From an archaeon (lineage in GTDB: Archaea > Thermoproteota > Nitrososphaeria > Nitrososphaerales > Gagatemarchaeaceae): DNA of 64,000 bases. Under the pieces are notes generated by a model, which had not been told where the DNA came from, made no database searches, and saw nothing but the letters and a program-made list of their open reading frames with translations. The stretch is from contig JAKAUC010000013.1 of assembly GCA_021827865.1 (NCBI GenBank), forward strand, positions 248,001-312,000, given 5' to 3'. How positions within the stretch are numbered: position 1 is the first letter of the stretch; every line of letters begins with the position of its first letter. A program made the position numbers and the translations under genes. Positions 41,412-49,294 of the stretch are shown here, piece by piece.

Positions 41412-42344
41412 TCAACGCCGGGCAGACAGTGCGCGCCTGAGGGCGGGTACCACCTGGTAGAGGTCCCCCACTATGCCGTAATCCGACGCCTGGAAGATTG
41501 GCGCTTCCTTGTCCGTGTTTATCGAGGCGACTATCTTCGAGTCCTTTATCCCGGCGACGTGCTGCAGCTGGCCGGAGATCCCCACGGCGAGATAGAGGTC
41601 AGGCTTGACCGTGACCCCGGTCAGCCCGATGTGGTGCTCTTCGGGGAGCCAGCCGAGGTCGGCGGACAGGGGGCGCGAGCACCCCAGGGCCCCGTGCATC
41701 GTCGCCGCGAGGTCCTCCAGCATGGAGAGGTCCTCCTTCTTCTTCACCCCTCTCCCGGCCGATACGATCACCTTCGCCGACCTCAGGTCGACCGCGTCCG
41801 CTGCCTTCTTCTCGCGCCCGACGACCTTCGACTGGTCGGAGACCGGACCCACGTCCTTCTCCTGGGTCTCCCCCGGCTGAGCCTCGGCCCTGGGATAGGC
41901 GCCGGTCTTCACCGTGGCGACCGCCGGGAACTCGCACCTAGTCTTCGCCACCACCTTCCCTGCGAAGACGTTCCTCTCCCCTGTCATCCCCCGGCCGTCG
42001 GAAGCGAGCCTCGCAACCTCCGCCATGCATCCGACCCCGAGCTTGGCCGCAAGCCTCGACGCCGCCTCCCTCCCGCTCCTCGTCGCCCCCAGGAGGACCG
42101 CGATCGGGTGAGAGTCCTTCGCTGCCCTGGCGAGGGCTTCGGCGGCGACGGCCGGGGTGACATCGGGGCCGACTGGGCCCTTCAGCAGGAGCCTTCCGCC
42201 CGGGCCCCTGATCCCCTGGCGGACCGACCCGATGTCCACGATGCGGACCTCCGCCGAGGCGCCCTTCGCTACCTCCTGGGCAGCCGTCGCCACTTCGCCG
42301 GACACCTGCTCCGACTCGGAGTACACCCAGACCTCCCCGCTCAC
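41412..42344 (-). CDS. etfA: Electron transfer flavoprotein, alpha subunit
   Basis: The 310-residue protein has an ETF alpha N-terminal alpha/beta domain and the C-terminal FAD-binding domain with GALGCSRPLSADLGWLPEE, HHIGLTGVTVKPDLYLAVGISGQLQHVAGI and SINTDKEAPIFQASDYGIVGD, all diagnostic. GTG start overlaps the etfB stop (GTGA). It passes electrons from acyl-CoA dehydrogenase to the membrane Fe-S oxidoreductase. Confidence 0.96.
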   Translation of the reverse strand: MSGEVWVYSESEQVSGEVATAAQEVAKGASAEVRIVDIGSVRQGIRGPGGRLLLKGPVGPDVTPAVAAEALARAAKDSHPIAVLLGATRSGREAASRLAAKLGVGCMAEVARLASDGRGMTGERNVFAGKVVAKTRCEFPAVATVKTGAYPRAEAQPGETQEKDVGPVSDQSKVVGREKKAADAVDLRSAKVIVSAGRGVKKKEDLSMLEDLAATMHGALGCSRPLSADLGWLPEEHHIGLTGVTVKPDLYLAVGISGQLQHVAGIKDSKIVASINTDKEAPIFQASDYGIVGDLYQVVPALRRALSARR

Positions 42345-43105
42345 TTCAGGACCCCCTCCTTCGAGAGCGCCTCCACGAGCTTCGCGGCCGCCTCGTCAGG
42401 GCTCCCCTCGATCATGACGTGCTTCCTGGTCGACGGCTGCGACAGCATCGAGACCACCTCGACCCTGCCGGAGCTCCCCCATGGGGCGATTTCCTCGCCG
42501 TCGAGCTCCTCGATTGGCTTCTTGGACGCCTGCATGATCTGGATGAGCGTCGGGTAGCGCGGCTCGTTGATCTCGCTCACCACGGACGCGGCGAAGGGGA
42601 CGGGCGCTTCTATCACCTCGACGCTGTCCTCGAGTGACCGCTCCACCCTCGCTGACTGGCCGGTCACCTCTATCTTCCGGGCGTAGCCGACGTAGGCGAC
42701 ACCGAGAAGCTCCCCGAGCATCGGAGGCACCTGGCCGGTGTAGGTGTCAGACGCCCCCTCAGAGCATAGGACCACGTCGTAGGGCCCAGACCTCTTGATG
42801 GCCGCTGCGAGGATCCTCGCGGTGCGCAGCGCGTCGATGGCCATCGGGTCCGCGGCCACAATCACCCCCCTGTCTGCGCCCATGGCGAGGGCCTCCTTCA
42901 GCGTCTTCTTCGACTCGGCGGCTCCCACCACGAAGACCACGACCTCTCCCTGGTGGGCGGACTTCAGCCTGAGCCCCTCCTCGACCGCATTCTTGTCGAA
43001 GGTGCTCATCTTCCCGGCTGCGCCGGCGAGGACCGGCCTCCCCCCTGGGTCGAGCCTGAGCTCTGTCTCGTCGACCGCGTGCTTCACGCATACTGCGATC
43101 TTCAT
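42341..43105 (-). CDS. etfB: Electron transfer flavoprotein, beta subunit
   Basis: The 254-residue protein starts with KIAVCVKHAVDETELRLDPG and has FDKNAVEEGLRLK, ALAMGADRGVIV, LCSEGASDTYTGQVPPMLGE and PRYPTLIQIMQASKKP, matching EtfB. ATG 43105 overlaps the TGA of the acyl-CoA dehydrogenase (ATGA). The ETF heterodimer is thus encoded in one operon with the dehydrogenase. Confidence 0.96.
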   Translation of the reverse strand: MKIAVCVKHAVDETELRLDPGGRPVLAGAAGKMSTFDKNAVEEGLRLKSAHQGEVVVFVVGAAESKKTLKEALAMGADRGVIVAADPMAIDALRTARILAAAIKRSGPYDVVLCSEGASDTYTGQVPPMLGELLGVAYVGYARKIEVTGQSARVERSLEDSVEVIEAPVPFAASVVSEINEPRYPTLIQIMQASKKPIEELDGEEIAPWGSSGRVEVVSMLSQPSTRKHVMIEGSPDEAAAKLVEALSKEGVLK

Positions 43106-44271
43106 TGTGACCTCGCCAGCTCCCGCCTGGATATCAGCATGCGGAGGACCTCCGACGTCCCTTCGCCGATGGTGAGGAGCCGGGCGTCCCTCCAGTGCCT
43201 GTGCAGGTCGTCGGTGGTGTAGCCGTACCCCCCATGGATCTGGATGGCGTCGTCGCACGCCTTTAGGGACATCTCTGTGGCGTACACCTTGGCCTGAGAC
43301 GCCTCCGAGGCGTAATCGCCCCCCATCTCCTTGATCCTCGAGGCGTACAGGTAGAGGAGCCTGCCGGCGTTGATCCCGATCTTGGTGTCGGCCAGCTTCT
43401 CCCTCACGAGCTGGAAGTCGGCTATGGGCCTGCCGAAGGCGCGCCTCTGCCGAGCGTAGGCCAACGCCTTCCCGTAGGCGAGCTGGGAGATGCCGACGTT
43501 GAGGGCCGCGACCACTATCCTCGCCCCGTGGAGGATCTCCTTCGCGTAGTCCGCCCCCCTCCCTTCCTCCCCGACCAGGTTCCCCTCGGGGACCCTGCAG
43601 TCAGAGAAAATCACTTCGCGGGTCTTCGAGCCCCTCATCCCAAGCTTCTTCAGCTCCGCGCCGAACTTCAGCCCTGGGCTGGAGGACTCTAGCAGGAAGC
43701 AGGAGGGGCCCTTCGAGGTCTTCGCGAAGACGAGGTAGATGTCCGCCTCCCCGGCGTTGGTAATGAACATCTTCGAGCCGTTGATCGAGTACTCCCCTGC
43801 CCGCTTCTCCGCCGAAGTGGCCATGGTCCCCGCGTCGGAGCCGGACGCAGGCTCCGTCAGCGCGAACGACGCCAGCTTCCTCCCCGAGATTATCGGCGCC
43901 AGATGGCGCTCCCGCTGGGCCTCGGTCCCGAACTTGAGAAGGCCCTCGGCCACGGCGTTGTGTATCTCAACGCTGAGGGCCATGGAGGCGTCGGCCGTGC
44001 CGAGGAGCTCCACGGCAGTGGCATAGACAGAGAAGGGGAGCCCCAGCCCGCCGTACTTGGTCGGGAACGGGATCAGGCTCATCCCCTGGCCGAAGAGGGC
44101 GCTCCGGGGTCCCGCCAACGACGCCTCTCCGGCGTCCAGCTTCGGGGAGAGCGGGAGTATCTCTTTCTCCATGAAAGAGCCCAGGGAAGAGAGGACTTCC
44201 GAGTACTCCTGGTGCTTGGTCGGATGGAACATCTGCATGAGCTGCTTGTGTTCGGCGGTGTAGATCGCCAA
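43102..44271 (-). CDS. Acyl-CoA dehydrogenase
   Basis: The 389-residue flavoprotein has SFALTEPASGSDAGTM, FVITNAGEADIYLVFAKT-like substrate-domain sequence, RRAFGRPIADFQLV, and the C-terminal IQIHGGYGYTTDDLHRHWRD followed by TIGEGTSEV, whose Glu is in the catalytic-base position. It introduces a trans-2 double bond into an acyl-CoA and passes electrons to ETF. First gene of the dehydrogenase-etfB-etfA unit, behind ATTAAATC (44305-44312). Confidence 0.95.
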   Translation of the reverse strand: MAIYTAEHKQLMQMFHPTKHQEYSEVLSSLGSFMEKEILPLSPKLDAGEASLAGPRSALFGQGMSLIPFPTKYGGLGLPFSVYATAVELLGTADASMALSVEIHNAVAEGLLKFGTEAQRERHLAPIISGRKLASFALTEPASGSDAGTMATSAEKRAGEYSINGSKMFITNAGEADIYLVFAKTSKGPSCFLLESSSPGLKFGAELKKLGMRGSKTREVIFSDCRVPEGNLVGEEGRGADYAKEILHGARIVVAALNVGISQLAYGKALAYARQRRAFGRPIADFQLVREKLADTKIGINAGRLLYLYASRIKEMGGDYASEASQAKVYATEMSLKACDDAIQIHGGYGYTTDDLHRHWRDARLLTIGEGTSEVLRMLISRRELARSQ

Positions 44272-44302
44272 GGTGAGACGCTGAGGTTTCCCGGCGCCCG
44301 GA

Positions 44303-44362
44303 GAGATTTAATCGTTCTCACTAACGAGAATTCCTAAAAGAGCTTGGCCCGGGCCGCGGGTC
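44303..44362. promoter_or_regulatory. Divergent promoters acyl-CoA dehydrogenase / MmgE-PrpD with shared inverted repeat
   Basis: ATTAAATC (44305-44312, minus strand) serves the dehydrogenase operon; a CCTAAAAG box (44333-44340) lies ~26 bases before GTG 44363. Between them TTCTC-N6-GAGAA (44315-44330) forms an inverted repeat next to both boxes, a likely operator controlling both directions. Confidence 0.5.
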
Positions 44363-45733
44363 GTGGACCTAGCGGGCCGCCTGGCAGACTACGTGACCTC
44401 GACGAAGTTCAGGAGCATCGACGCAGTGACGGTCAAGGAGATGAAAGCAAGGGTGGTCGACGCGGTCGGGTGCGCCATAGGGGCGTTCGGCGAGAAGCCC
44501 ATAGCGATGGCGAGGAAGGCTGTCCTGGGCCTGAGGAGCGGCGGCCCGTCCAGCGTCATCGGGACAGGCAGGCGGACATCCCCGGACCTCGCCGCCTTCG
44601 TGAACGGGTTCATGCTGCGGTACTTCGACTACAACGATACCTACCTCTCCAGGGAGCCCGCGCACCCGAGCGACAACATCGCTCCGTGCTTCGCGGTGGC
44701 GGAGGCGGAGGGGTCGACAGGGAAGGAGTTCATCTCGGCGGCGGTGGCCGCCTACGAGGTCCAGTGCAGGCTCTGCGACGCGGCCGACCTGAGGCACCGG
44801 GGCTGGGACCACGTCAACTACGGCCTGGTGTCGTCTTCGCTCGCTGCGGCGAAGCTGATGGGTCTGGATGCGAAGCGGGCGGAGCAGGCGGTGAACATCG
44901 CGGTGAACGGCCACATAGCCATGCGCCAGGTCAGGGCCGGCGAGCTGTCCATGTGGAAGGGCGCCTCCTTCGCCAACGCCGCGAGGAACGGGGTCTTCGC
45001 TGCGGCCCTGGCCAGGGACGGGGTGACGGGGCCTTCCCCCGTCTTCGAGGGTGAGATGGGCTTCTTCAGGCAGGTGTCAGGTCCCTTCGACCTCGACGTC
45101 AACGGGTTCGGCGGGCGCGGAGGGGGGTACAAGGTGGCCGAGACCTACGTGAAGTACTGGCCCGCCGAGTATCACGCCCAGTCGGCGGTGTGGGCCGCGC
45201 TGGCCGTGAGGGAGGGGCTGAAGGGCCCCGGGGAAGTGAAGTCGGTCCTGGTCGAGACCCACGAGGCGGGGTACACGATCCTGGGCAAAGACCCCGAGAA
45301 GTGGCGCCCGGCGACCAAGGAGACGGCGGACCACAGCCTGCCATACATCGTTGGCATGGCGCTCCTGGAGGGGAAGATAGACAACGAGACCTACTCTGAG
45401 CGGAACATCAGGTCGAGCCGGAACCTCCGCTTCCTGCAGAGGGTAGAGGTGAAGGAAGACCCCGGCCTGACGGCGCTCTACCCCGCGAAAGGGATGGCCA
45501 ACAGGGTGACCGTGGTCACGAGGTCGGGAGCGGTCGTCTCTAAGGAGGTGGACGTCCCCAGAGGGCACCCCCTGGACCCCATGGGGAGGGAGGAGCTGGA
45601 GCGGAAGTTCAAGGCGCTGACGGCTGGGAAGCTCGCCCCACAAAGGGCGAAAGAGCTCCTCGCCCTGCTGTGGAACCTGGAGCAGGTCCGGGACCTCAGG
45701 GAAGTGTTCAGCCTGACGAAGGTCTCGACATAG
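44363..45733 (+). CDS. MmgE/PrpD-family protein (2-methylcitrate dehydratase-like)
   Basis: The 456-residue product has the PrpD/MmgE pattern: VDAVGCAIGAFG, FVNGFMLRYFDYNDTYLSRE, AHPSDNIAPCFAVAEAEG, and a long C-terminal domain with KYWPAEYHAQSAVWAAL and RWRPATKETADHSLPYIV-like sequence. Members dehydrate 2-methylcitrate or related hydroxy tricarboxylic acids (propionate metabolism), or isomerise itaconate-type acids. No methylcitrate synthase gene is in the window, so substrate is uncertain. Leaderless GTG. Confidence 0.85.
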   Translation: MDLAGRLADYVTSTKFRSIDAVTVKEMKARVVDAVGCAIGAFGEKPIAMARKAVLGLRSGGPSSVIGTGRRTSPDLAAFVNGFMLRYFDYNDTYLSREPAHPSDNIAPCFAVAEAEGSTGKEFISAAVAAYEVQCRLCDAADLRHRGWDHVNYGLVSSSLAAAKLMGLDAKRAEQAVNIAVNGHIAMRQVRAGELSMWKGASFANAARNGVFAAALARDGVTGPSPVFEGEMGFFRQVSGPFDLDVNGFGGRGGGYKVAETYVKYWPAEYHAQSAVWAALAVREGLKGPGEVKSVLVETHEAGYTILGKDPEKWRPATKETADHSLPYIVGMALLEGKIDNETYSERNIRSSRNLRFLQRVEVKEDPGLTALYPAKGMANRVTVVTRSGAVVSKEVDVPRGHPLDPMGREELERKFKALTAGKLAPQRAKELLALLWNLEQVRDLREVFSLTKVST

Positions 45734-45779
45734 CTCAAGGCTGTCTCACCTATATCATCGACCGGGGCGCCCCCTGGTC

Positions 45780-46553
45780 ATGGAGTCCGAGGAGCTCCTC
45801 AGGGAGGCGTTCGGGCTGAACTCCTACGAGTCGAAGCTCTACATCGCCCTCCTCGGCCGGGGGATGAAGGCGGGGGAGGCGGCCCAGGCGTCGGGGGTCC
45901 CACAGTCGAGGACCTACGACACCCTGCGCTCCCTGGAGCAGAAGGGGTTCGTGGTGGAGTCGGACGGCGTCTACGAGTCAGCGACCCCCTCGGCTGCCCT
46001 CGGGTCGAGGGTTGCGAAGTTCGTCTCAGACTTTGAGGCGGGGCTCGCAGGGAAGCAGTCCGCGATGCGGAAGATAGTCGGGGAGTTGGAGCCGCTCTCG
46101 CGGCCGGAGGCAGGGGAGCAGGAGCCTGTGATGCTGAAGGGGCTCGATGGCATCGCAGCCGCGTTCCTCGAGGTCCTGCGCAGCTCGGATGACGCCTTCC
46201 TCCTTGTCAGGAAGGGGCTGGCGGCCAAGGCCGCGTTCCTGGGGGTCCTGAAGCAGGCGGGCAGGAGGCCGAAGAGGGTGAAACTCCTGATCCCGGCGAA
46301 CCAGAGGCTCTCCAAGGTCGAGCTGCTGGAGGCTGAGAGCCAGGGGTTGGAGGTCCGCCGCTCCGACGGCGTCCTCCTCGACATGATGGCCGGGGACCGG
46401 GGCGGGGTCATCATCGGGGTGCCGGCGAGGGGGAGGGACGAGTCCTTCGCAGCCGTCGCCATCTGGGTGAGGAGCCCGTCCTTCGCCCTGTCCGTGATGG
46501 AGTCCCTAGGCCAGCAGTGGAGGGCCGCCAGGCCCCTTCGGGGCAACCCCTAA
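45780..46553 (+). CDS. TrmB-family transcriptional regulator
   Basis: The 257-residue protein has a winged helix of TrmB type (GLNSYESKLYIALLGRG, AAQASGVPQSRTYDTLRSLE, GFVV) at residues ~12-75, a coiled linker, and a C-terminal effector part with VMLKGLDGIAAAFLEVLRSS. TrmB proteins repress or activate sugar and central-metabolism genes in archaea. It has a CCTATATCAT box at ~45750-45757 before ATG 45780. A palindromic operator and the LLM oxidoreductase gene follow directly. Confidence 0.88.
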   Translation: MESEELLREAFGLNSYESKLYIALLGRGMKAGEAAQASGVPQSRTYDTLRSLEQKGFVVESDGVYESATPSAALGSRVAKFVSDFEAGLAGKQSAMRKIVGELEPLSRPEAGEQEPVMLKGLDGIAAAFLEVLRSSDDAFLLVRKGLAAKAAFLGVLKQAGRRPKRVKLLIPANQRLSKVELLEAESQGLEVRRSDGVLLDMMAGDRGGVIIGVPARGRDESFAAVAIWVRSPSFALSVMESLGQQWRAARPLRGNP

Positions 46554-46577
46554 TTACCACTCGCCAGTGGTAATCGT
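46549..46577 (+). promoter_or_regulatory. Promoter and palindromic operator of the LLM oxidoreductase gene
   Basis: CTAATTA (46549-46555) at TATA position is followed by a perfect palindrome with 9-bp arms and four central bases, core TACCACT-N4-AGTGGTA (46553-46574), ending three bases before ATG 46578. The layout suggests a repressor site covering the region between TATA box and transcription start. A near copy lies at 48500-48524. Confidence 0.6.
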
Positions 46578-47567
46578 ATGAGGCTCGCCCTGGGTTACAA
46601 CCCGGTGCTCAGCGTACAGGACGCGGTGGCTCAGGCGTCGCGCGCGGAATCCCTCGGCTACGACTCGGTCTGGATGCACGAGAGCCTGTACCAGAGGGAC
46701 GTGGTCACCTACATCTCGGCGATGGCGTCCGGGACCAAGAGGATCGGGCTCGGCTCCGGAGTGATCAATACCTTCACCCGCCACCCGGTGACCGCGGCGA
46801 CCACCTTCGCCACGCTCTCCGAGCTGTCAGGGGGGAGGGTGACCCTGGGGCTCGGTCTCGGGAGCTTCCCCACCATCCCGCTCATAGGGCAGAAGATATT
46901 CCCGGTCGCCGAGACCAAGCCGATCCGCAGGATAAAGGAGTACGTCGAGGTGGTCAAGTCTGTCTGGGAGGGGGGGAAGGTCGACTTCGACGGCGACTTC
47001 TTCCAGGTGCACGGACTGACCCTGGGCTTCAGGGTCGACCGCAGGGTGCCGATCTTCGTGGCGTCCCTTTCGCCCAAGACCCAGGAGTTCGCGGCCACGG
47101 TCGCCGACGGAGTGATACTCGCCCCCGCGCTGGGCACCGCGCTGGCGACGCAGAAGATGGTGGAGAACGTCAGGCGCGGGGAAGCGAAGAGGGGCCGCGG
47201 CGTGGAGAGGGCGTCCTACCTTCTGACTTCGGTAGACAGGGACCCCGCGAAGGCGGCCAAGGCCGTGAGGGACTACTACTTCTTCGCCTATCAGCTGGCC
47301 GAAGTCGTCAAGCCCGAGTCGCTCTCGCCCTACGGGGTGGAGGAGGAGGACCTGAGGCCGATGAAGGAGGCGTGGCGGAGTGGGGACGAAGCGGAGGCGA
47401 GGAGGCTGATCCCCGAAGCGGCGGTCGAAGCCCTCACGGTCACGGGGACCCCCGACCACGCGCTAGGCAGGGTGGACGAGTACAGGAAGGCAGGCATCAC
47501 CCTCCCAATCCTCATGCCGATAGGCGACGTTGACTACGCCGTGAACGAGCTCGCGCCGGGCGGCTAG
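46578..47567 (+). CDS. LLM-class flavin/F420-dependent oxidoreductase (MER-like)
   Basis: The 329-residue TIM-barrel protein has RLALGYNPVLSVQDAVAQAS, VWMHESLYQRDVVTYISAMA, LGSGVINTFTRHPVTAATTF and GRVTLGLGLGSFP, typical of F420-dependent luciferase-like enzymes such as methylene-tetrahydromethanopterin reductase. It reduces or oxidises a substrate with a deazaflavin or FMN; substrate unknown. Its stop interlocks with menA (CTAG). Confidence 0.85.
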   Translation: MRLALGYNPVLSVQDAVAQASRAESLGYDSVWMHESLYQRDVVTYISAMASGTKRIGLGSGVINTFTRHPVTAATTFATLSELSGGRVTLGLGLGSFPTIPLIGQKIFPVAETKPIRRIKEYVEVVKSVWEGGKVDFDGDFFQVHGLTLGFRVDRRVPIFVASLSPKTQEFAATVADGVILAPALGTALATQKMVENVRRGEAKRGRGVERASYLLTSVDRDPAKAAKAVRDYYFFAYQLAEVVKPESLSPYGVEEEDLRPMKEAWRSGDEAEARRLIPEAAVEALTVTGTPDHALGRVDEYRKAGITLPILMPIGDVDYAVNELAPGG

Positions 47568-48493
47568 ACCACGGGCAGGTAGATGGAGAGGACCAGGGAC
47601 GCCATGTACAGCAAGGCGAACTGCAGTGCCAGGGCCGCGGTCTTCGGGTCGGCGTTGTCCGGTATCGGCCCCCTGAACATCCTCCAGAGCTGGATGGCCC
47701 CCGGGAGCGTGAGCAGGACGAGGAGCGACCAGGCGCTGACGAAGCGCGACAGCACCTCCCCCAGGACGAAGGCATAGGCCAGCGCGAGCAGCCATCCGTA
47801 GACCCTGGAGGCCGCCTTCTCCCCCAGCCGGACCGCGACCGTCCTAGTGTCGACCGAGCCGTCGTAGCCGATGTCCCTGATGTTGTTCGCGAGGAGGACC
47901 AGGGCGACGAAGAGGCCGATGGGGACGGCCCCCGCCATCGGAACCCAGGAGAACCCCCGGGCCTGCACCATGTAGGCGCCCAGGGGGATGAGGAGCCCCC
48001 ACATCACGAACACCGTCGCTTCCCCCGCCCCCCTCGCCTTCAGGACGATCGGGTCGGCGGTGTAGAGGACGCTCCCCAGCACCCCCGCGCCCGTGATCAG
48101 CAGGATCGCCGGCCCGGAGACCGTCGACAGGTAGGCGGCAGCCGCCAGGGTGACGGCGTAGAGGCCCAGAGAGAAGCCGAGTATCGTCGAGAGAGGGACG
48201 TCCCCTGCGGCGCCCGGGTGCAGCCTGTACTTCGTCGTAGGCGCCCCCTCCTTGTCCACGCCGTGCTTCACGTCATAGTAGTCGTTGAGGATGTTGGTCG
48301 CCGCATGGAAGGCGACCATCCCCCCCAGGGTCACGAAGTAGAGCGGGAGGTCGACCTTCCCCGCGAGGGCGGCGAGGAGGGCGCCCATGGTGACCGAGGA
48401 GAAGGTCATTGTGAACGACCAGGGCCTGGCCGAGAGGAAAGCGGTCCTGACTCCGAGGCGGCGGCCGCCTCCCCCGGTTCTTCTGGTGAGCAT
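47564..48493 (-). CDS. menA: 1,4-dihydroxy-2-naphthoate polyprenyltransferase (MenA)
   Basis: The 309-residue membrane enzyme has the two prenyl-diphosphate motifs NILNDYYDVKHGVD and NNIRDIGYDGSVDTR, plus about nine spans, as in UbiA-family MenA. It attaches the prenyl tail in menaquinone synthesis; other UbiA acceptors are possible but the NDYYD motif and size favour MenA. Menaquinone is the likely acceptor for the EMO-like oxidoreductase at 39539-41353. The ATG at 48493 lies behind a CTTATTA box at ~48521-48528 with a palindrome between. Confidence 0.88.
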   Translation of the reverse strand: MLTRRTGGGGRRLGVRTAFLSARPWSFTMTFSSVTMGALLAALAGKVDLPLYFVTLGGMVAFHAATNILNDYYDVKHGVDKEGAPTTKYRLHPGAAGDVPLSTILGFSLGLYAVTLAAAAYLSTVSGPAILLITGAGVLGSVLYTADPIVLKARGAGEATVFVMWGLLIPLGAYMVQARGFSWVPMAGAVPIGLFVALVLLANNIRDIGYDGSVDTRTVAVRLGEKAASRVYGWLLALAYAFVLGEVLSRFVSAWSLLVLLTLPGAIQLWRMFRGPIPDNADPKTAALALQFALLYMASLVLSIYLPVV

Positions 48494-48499
48494 GCCTCG

Positions 48500-48528
48500 A
48501 TTACCACTCGCCGGTGGTAGTAATAAGA
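48500..48528 (-). promoter_or_regulatory. menA promoter with TACCAC palindrome
   Basis: On the minus strand a CTTATTA box (~48520-48527) is followed by TACCAC-N6-GTGGTA (48502-48519), located between the box and the ATG at 48493. It differs from the site at 46553-46574 at a few positions only. Position suggests repression. Confidence 0.6.
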
Positions 48529-48614
48529 TTGGCAGGGCGCTTCGCGGGGAGAGTTCCTGGCCCGGCGGCGGGCTTGCGATGGGGATTTAACGCCGGCGGC
48601 CCCGGCGGCGCGAG

Positions 48615-49232
48615 TTGAGCAAGAGGCAAAGGGCCGCGCTGGGGCTGGCGGTAGTGGCGGCAGGGATGGCCCCGCTCTTCGTCCTCCCCAAGGGAGACTT
48701 CGCGCTGTCGACGTTCATAGCCACAGGGTGCATGGCCGCTGTGGCCGTGGCCTCAGGCGGGTACCGCAGGCTGTTCGCCCCCCGCGCCTGGACCCTGGCC
48801 CTGGGGCTGGTCGCGGCCGCAGGGCTCTACGCGCTCTTCTATGCCGGGAACATGGCCATAGCAGCGTTCCACCCCCTCGGCGTCGGGACTCAGGCTGAGA
48901 CGTCCATCTACGCCCTGATCGCGTCTTCGGGGAACCCGCTCCCTCTCCAGGTCCTCGTCCTGGCCTGCGACTCCCTCGGCTTCGAGTCGTACTTCAGAGG
49001 GACGCTGCAGGCGCTCGCCACGCCCAGGCTCGGGGGTGCGGCCCCCTTCGCGGTGGCAGCCGTGGACGCGCTGATCCACGCCGCGAGCTTCAACCTCCTC
49101 TGGGTGGTGGCGACATTCATGGCTGACTCGGTCTGGGGGCTCACCTACTACCGGACGGGGGACCTGAGCTCGAGCGTGCTCAGCCACTTCGTGTGGGACG
49201 TCGCGATATTCATGGTCGCTCCGATAGGGTGA
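48615..49232 (+). CDS. CPBP-family membrane protein with altered motif
   Basis: The 205-residue protein has about six spans and CPBP-like motifs: SLGFESYFRGTLQALA (one of the two motif-1 glutamates is Phe), DALIHAASF (motif-2 His) and LSHFVWD (motif-3 His). The changed first Glu may abolish protease activity. Leaderless TTG start behind GATTTAACG at 48584-48591. Confidence 0.7.
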   Translation: MSKRQRAALGLAVVAAGMAPLFVLPKGDFALSTFIATGCMAAVAVASGGYRRLFAPRAWTLALGLVAAAGLYALFYAGNMAIAAFHPLGVGTQAETSIYALIASSGNPLPLQVLVLACDSLGFESYFRGTLQALATPRLGGAAPFAVAAVDALIHAASFNLLWVVATFMADSVWGLTYYRTGDLSSSVLSHFVWDVAIFMVAPIG

Positions 49233-49294
49233 GCGCCGCAGGGGCGGTCCGATCCGCCTCGGCTCGCTTATAACGGCCGGAAAGCCGCGGGGGC

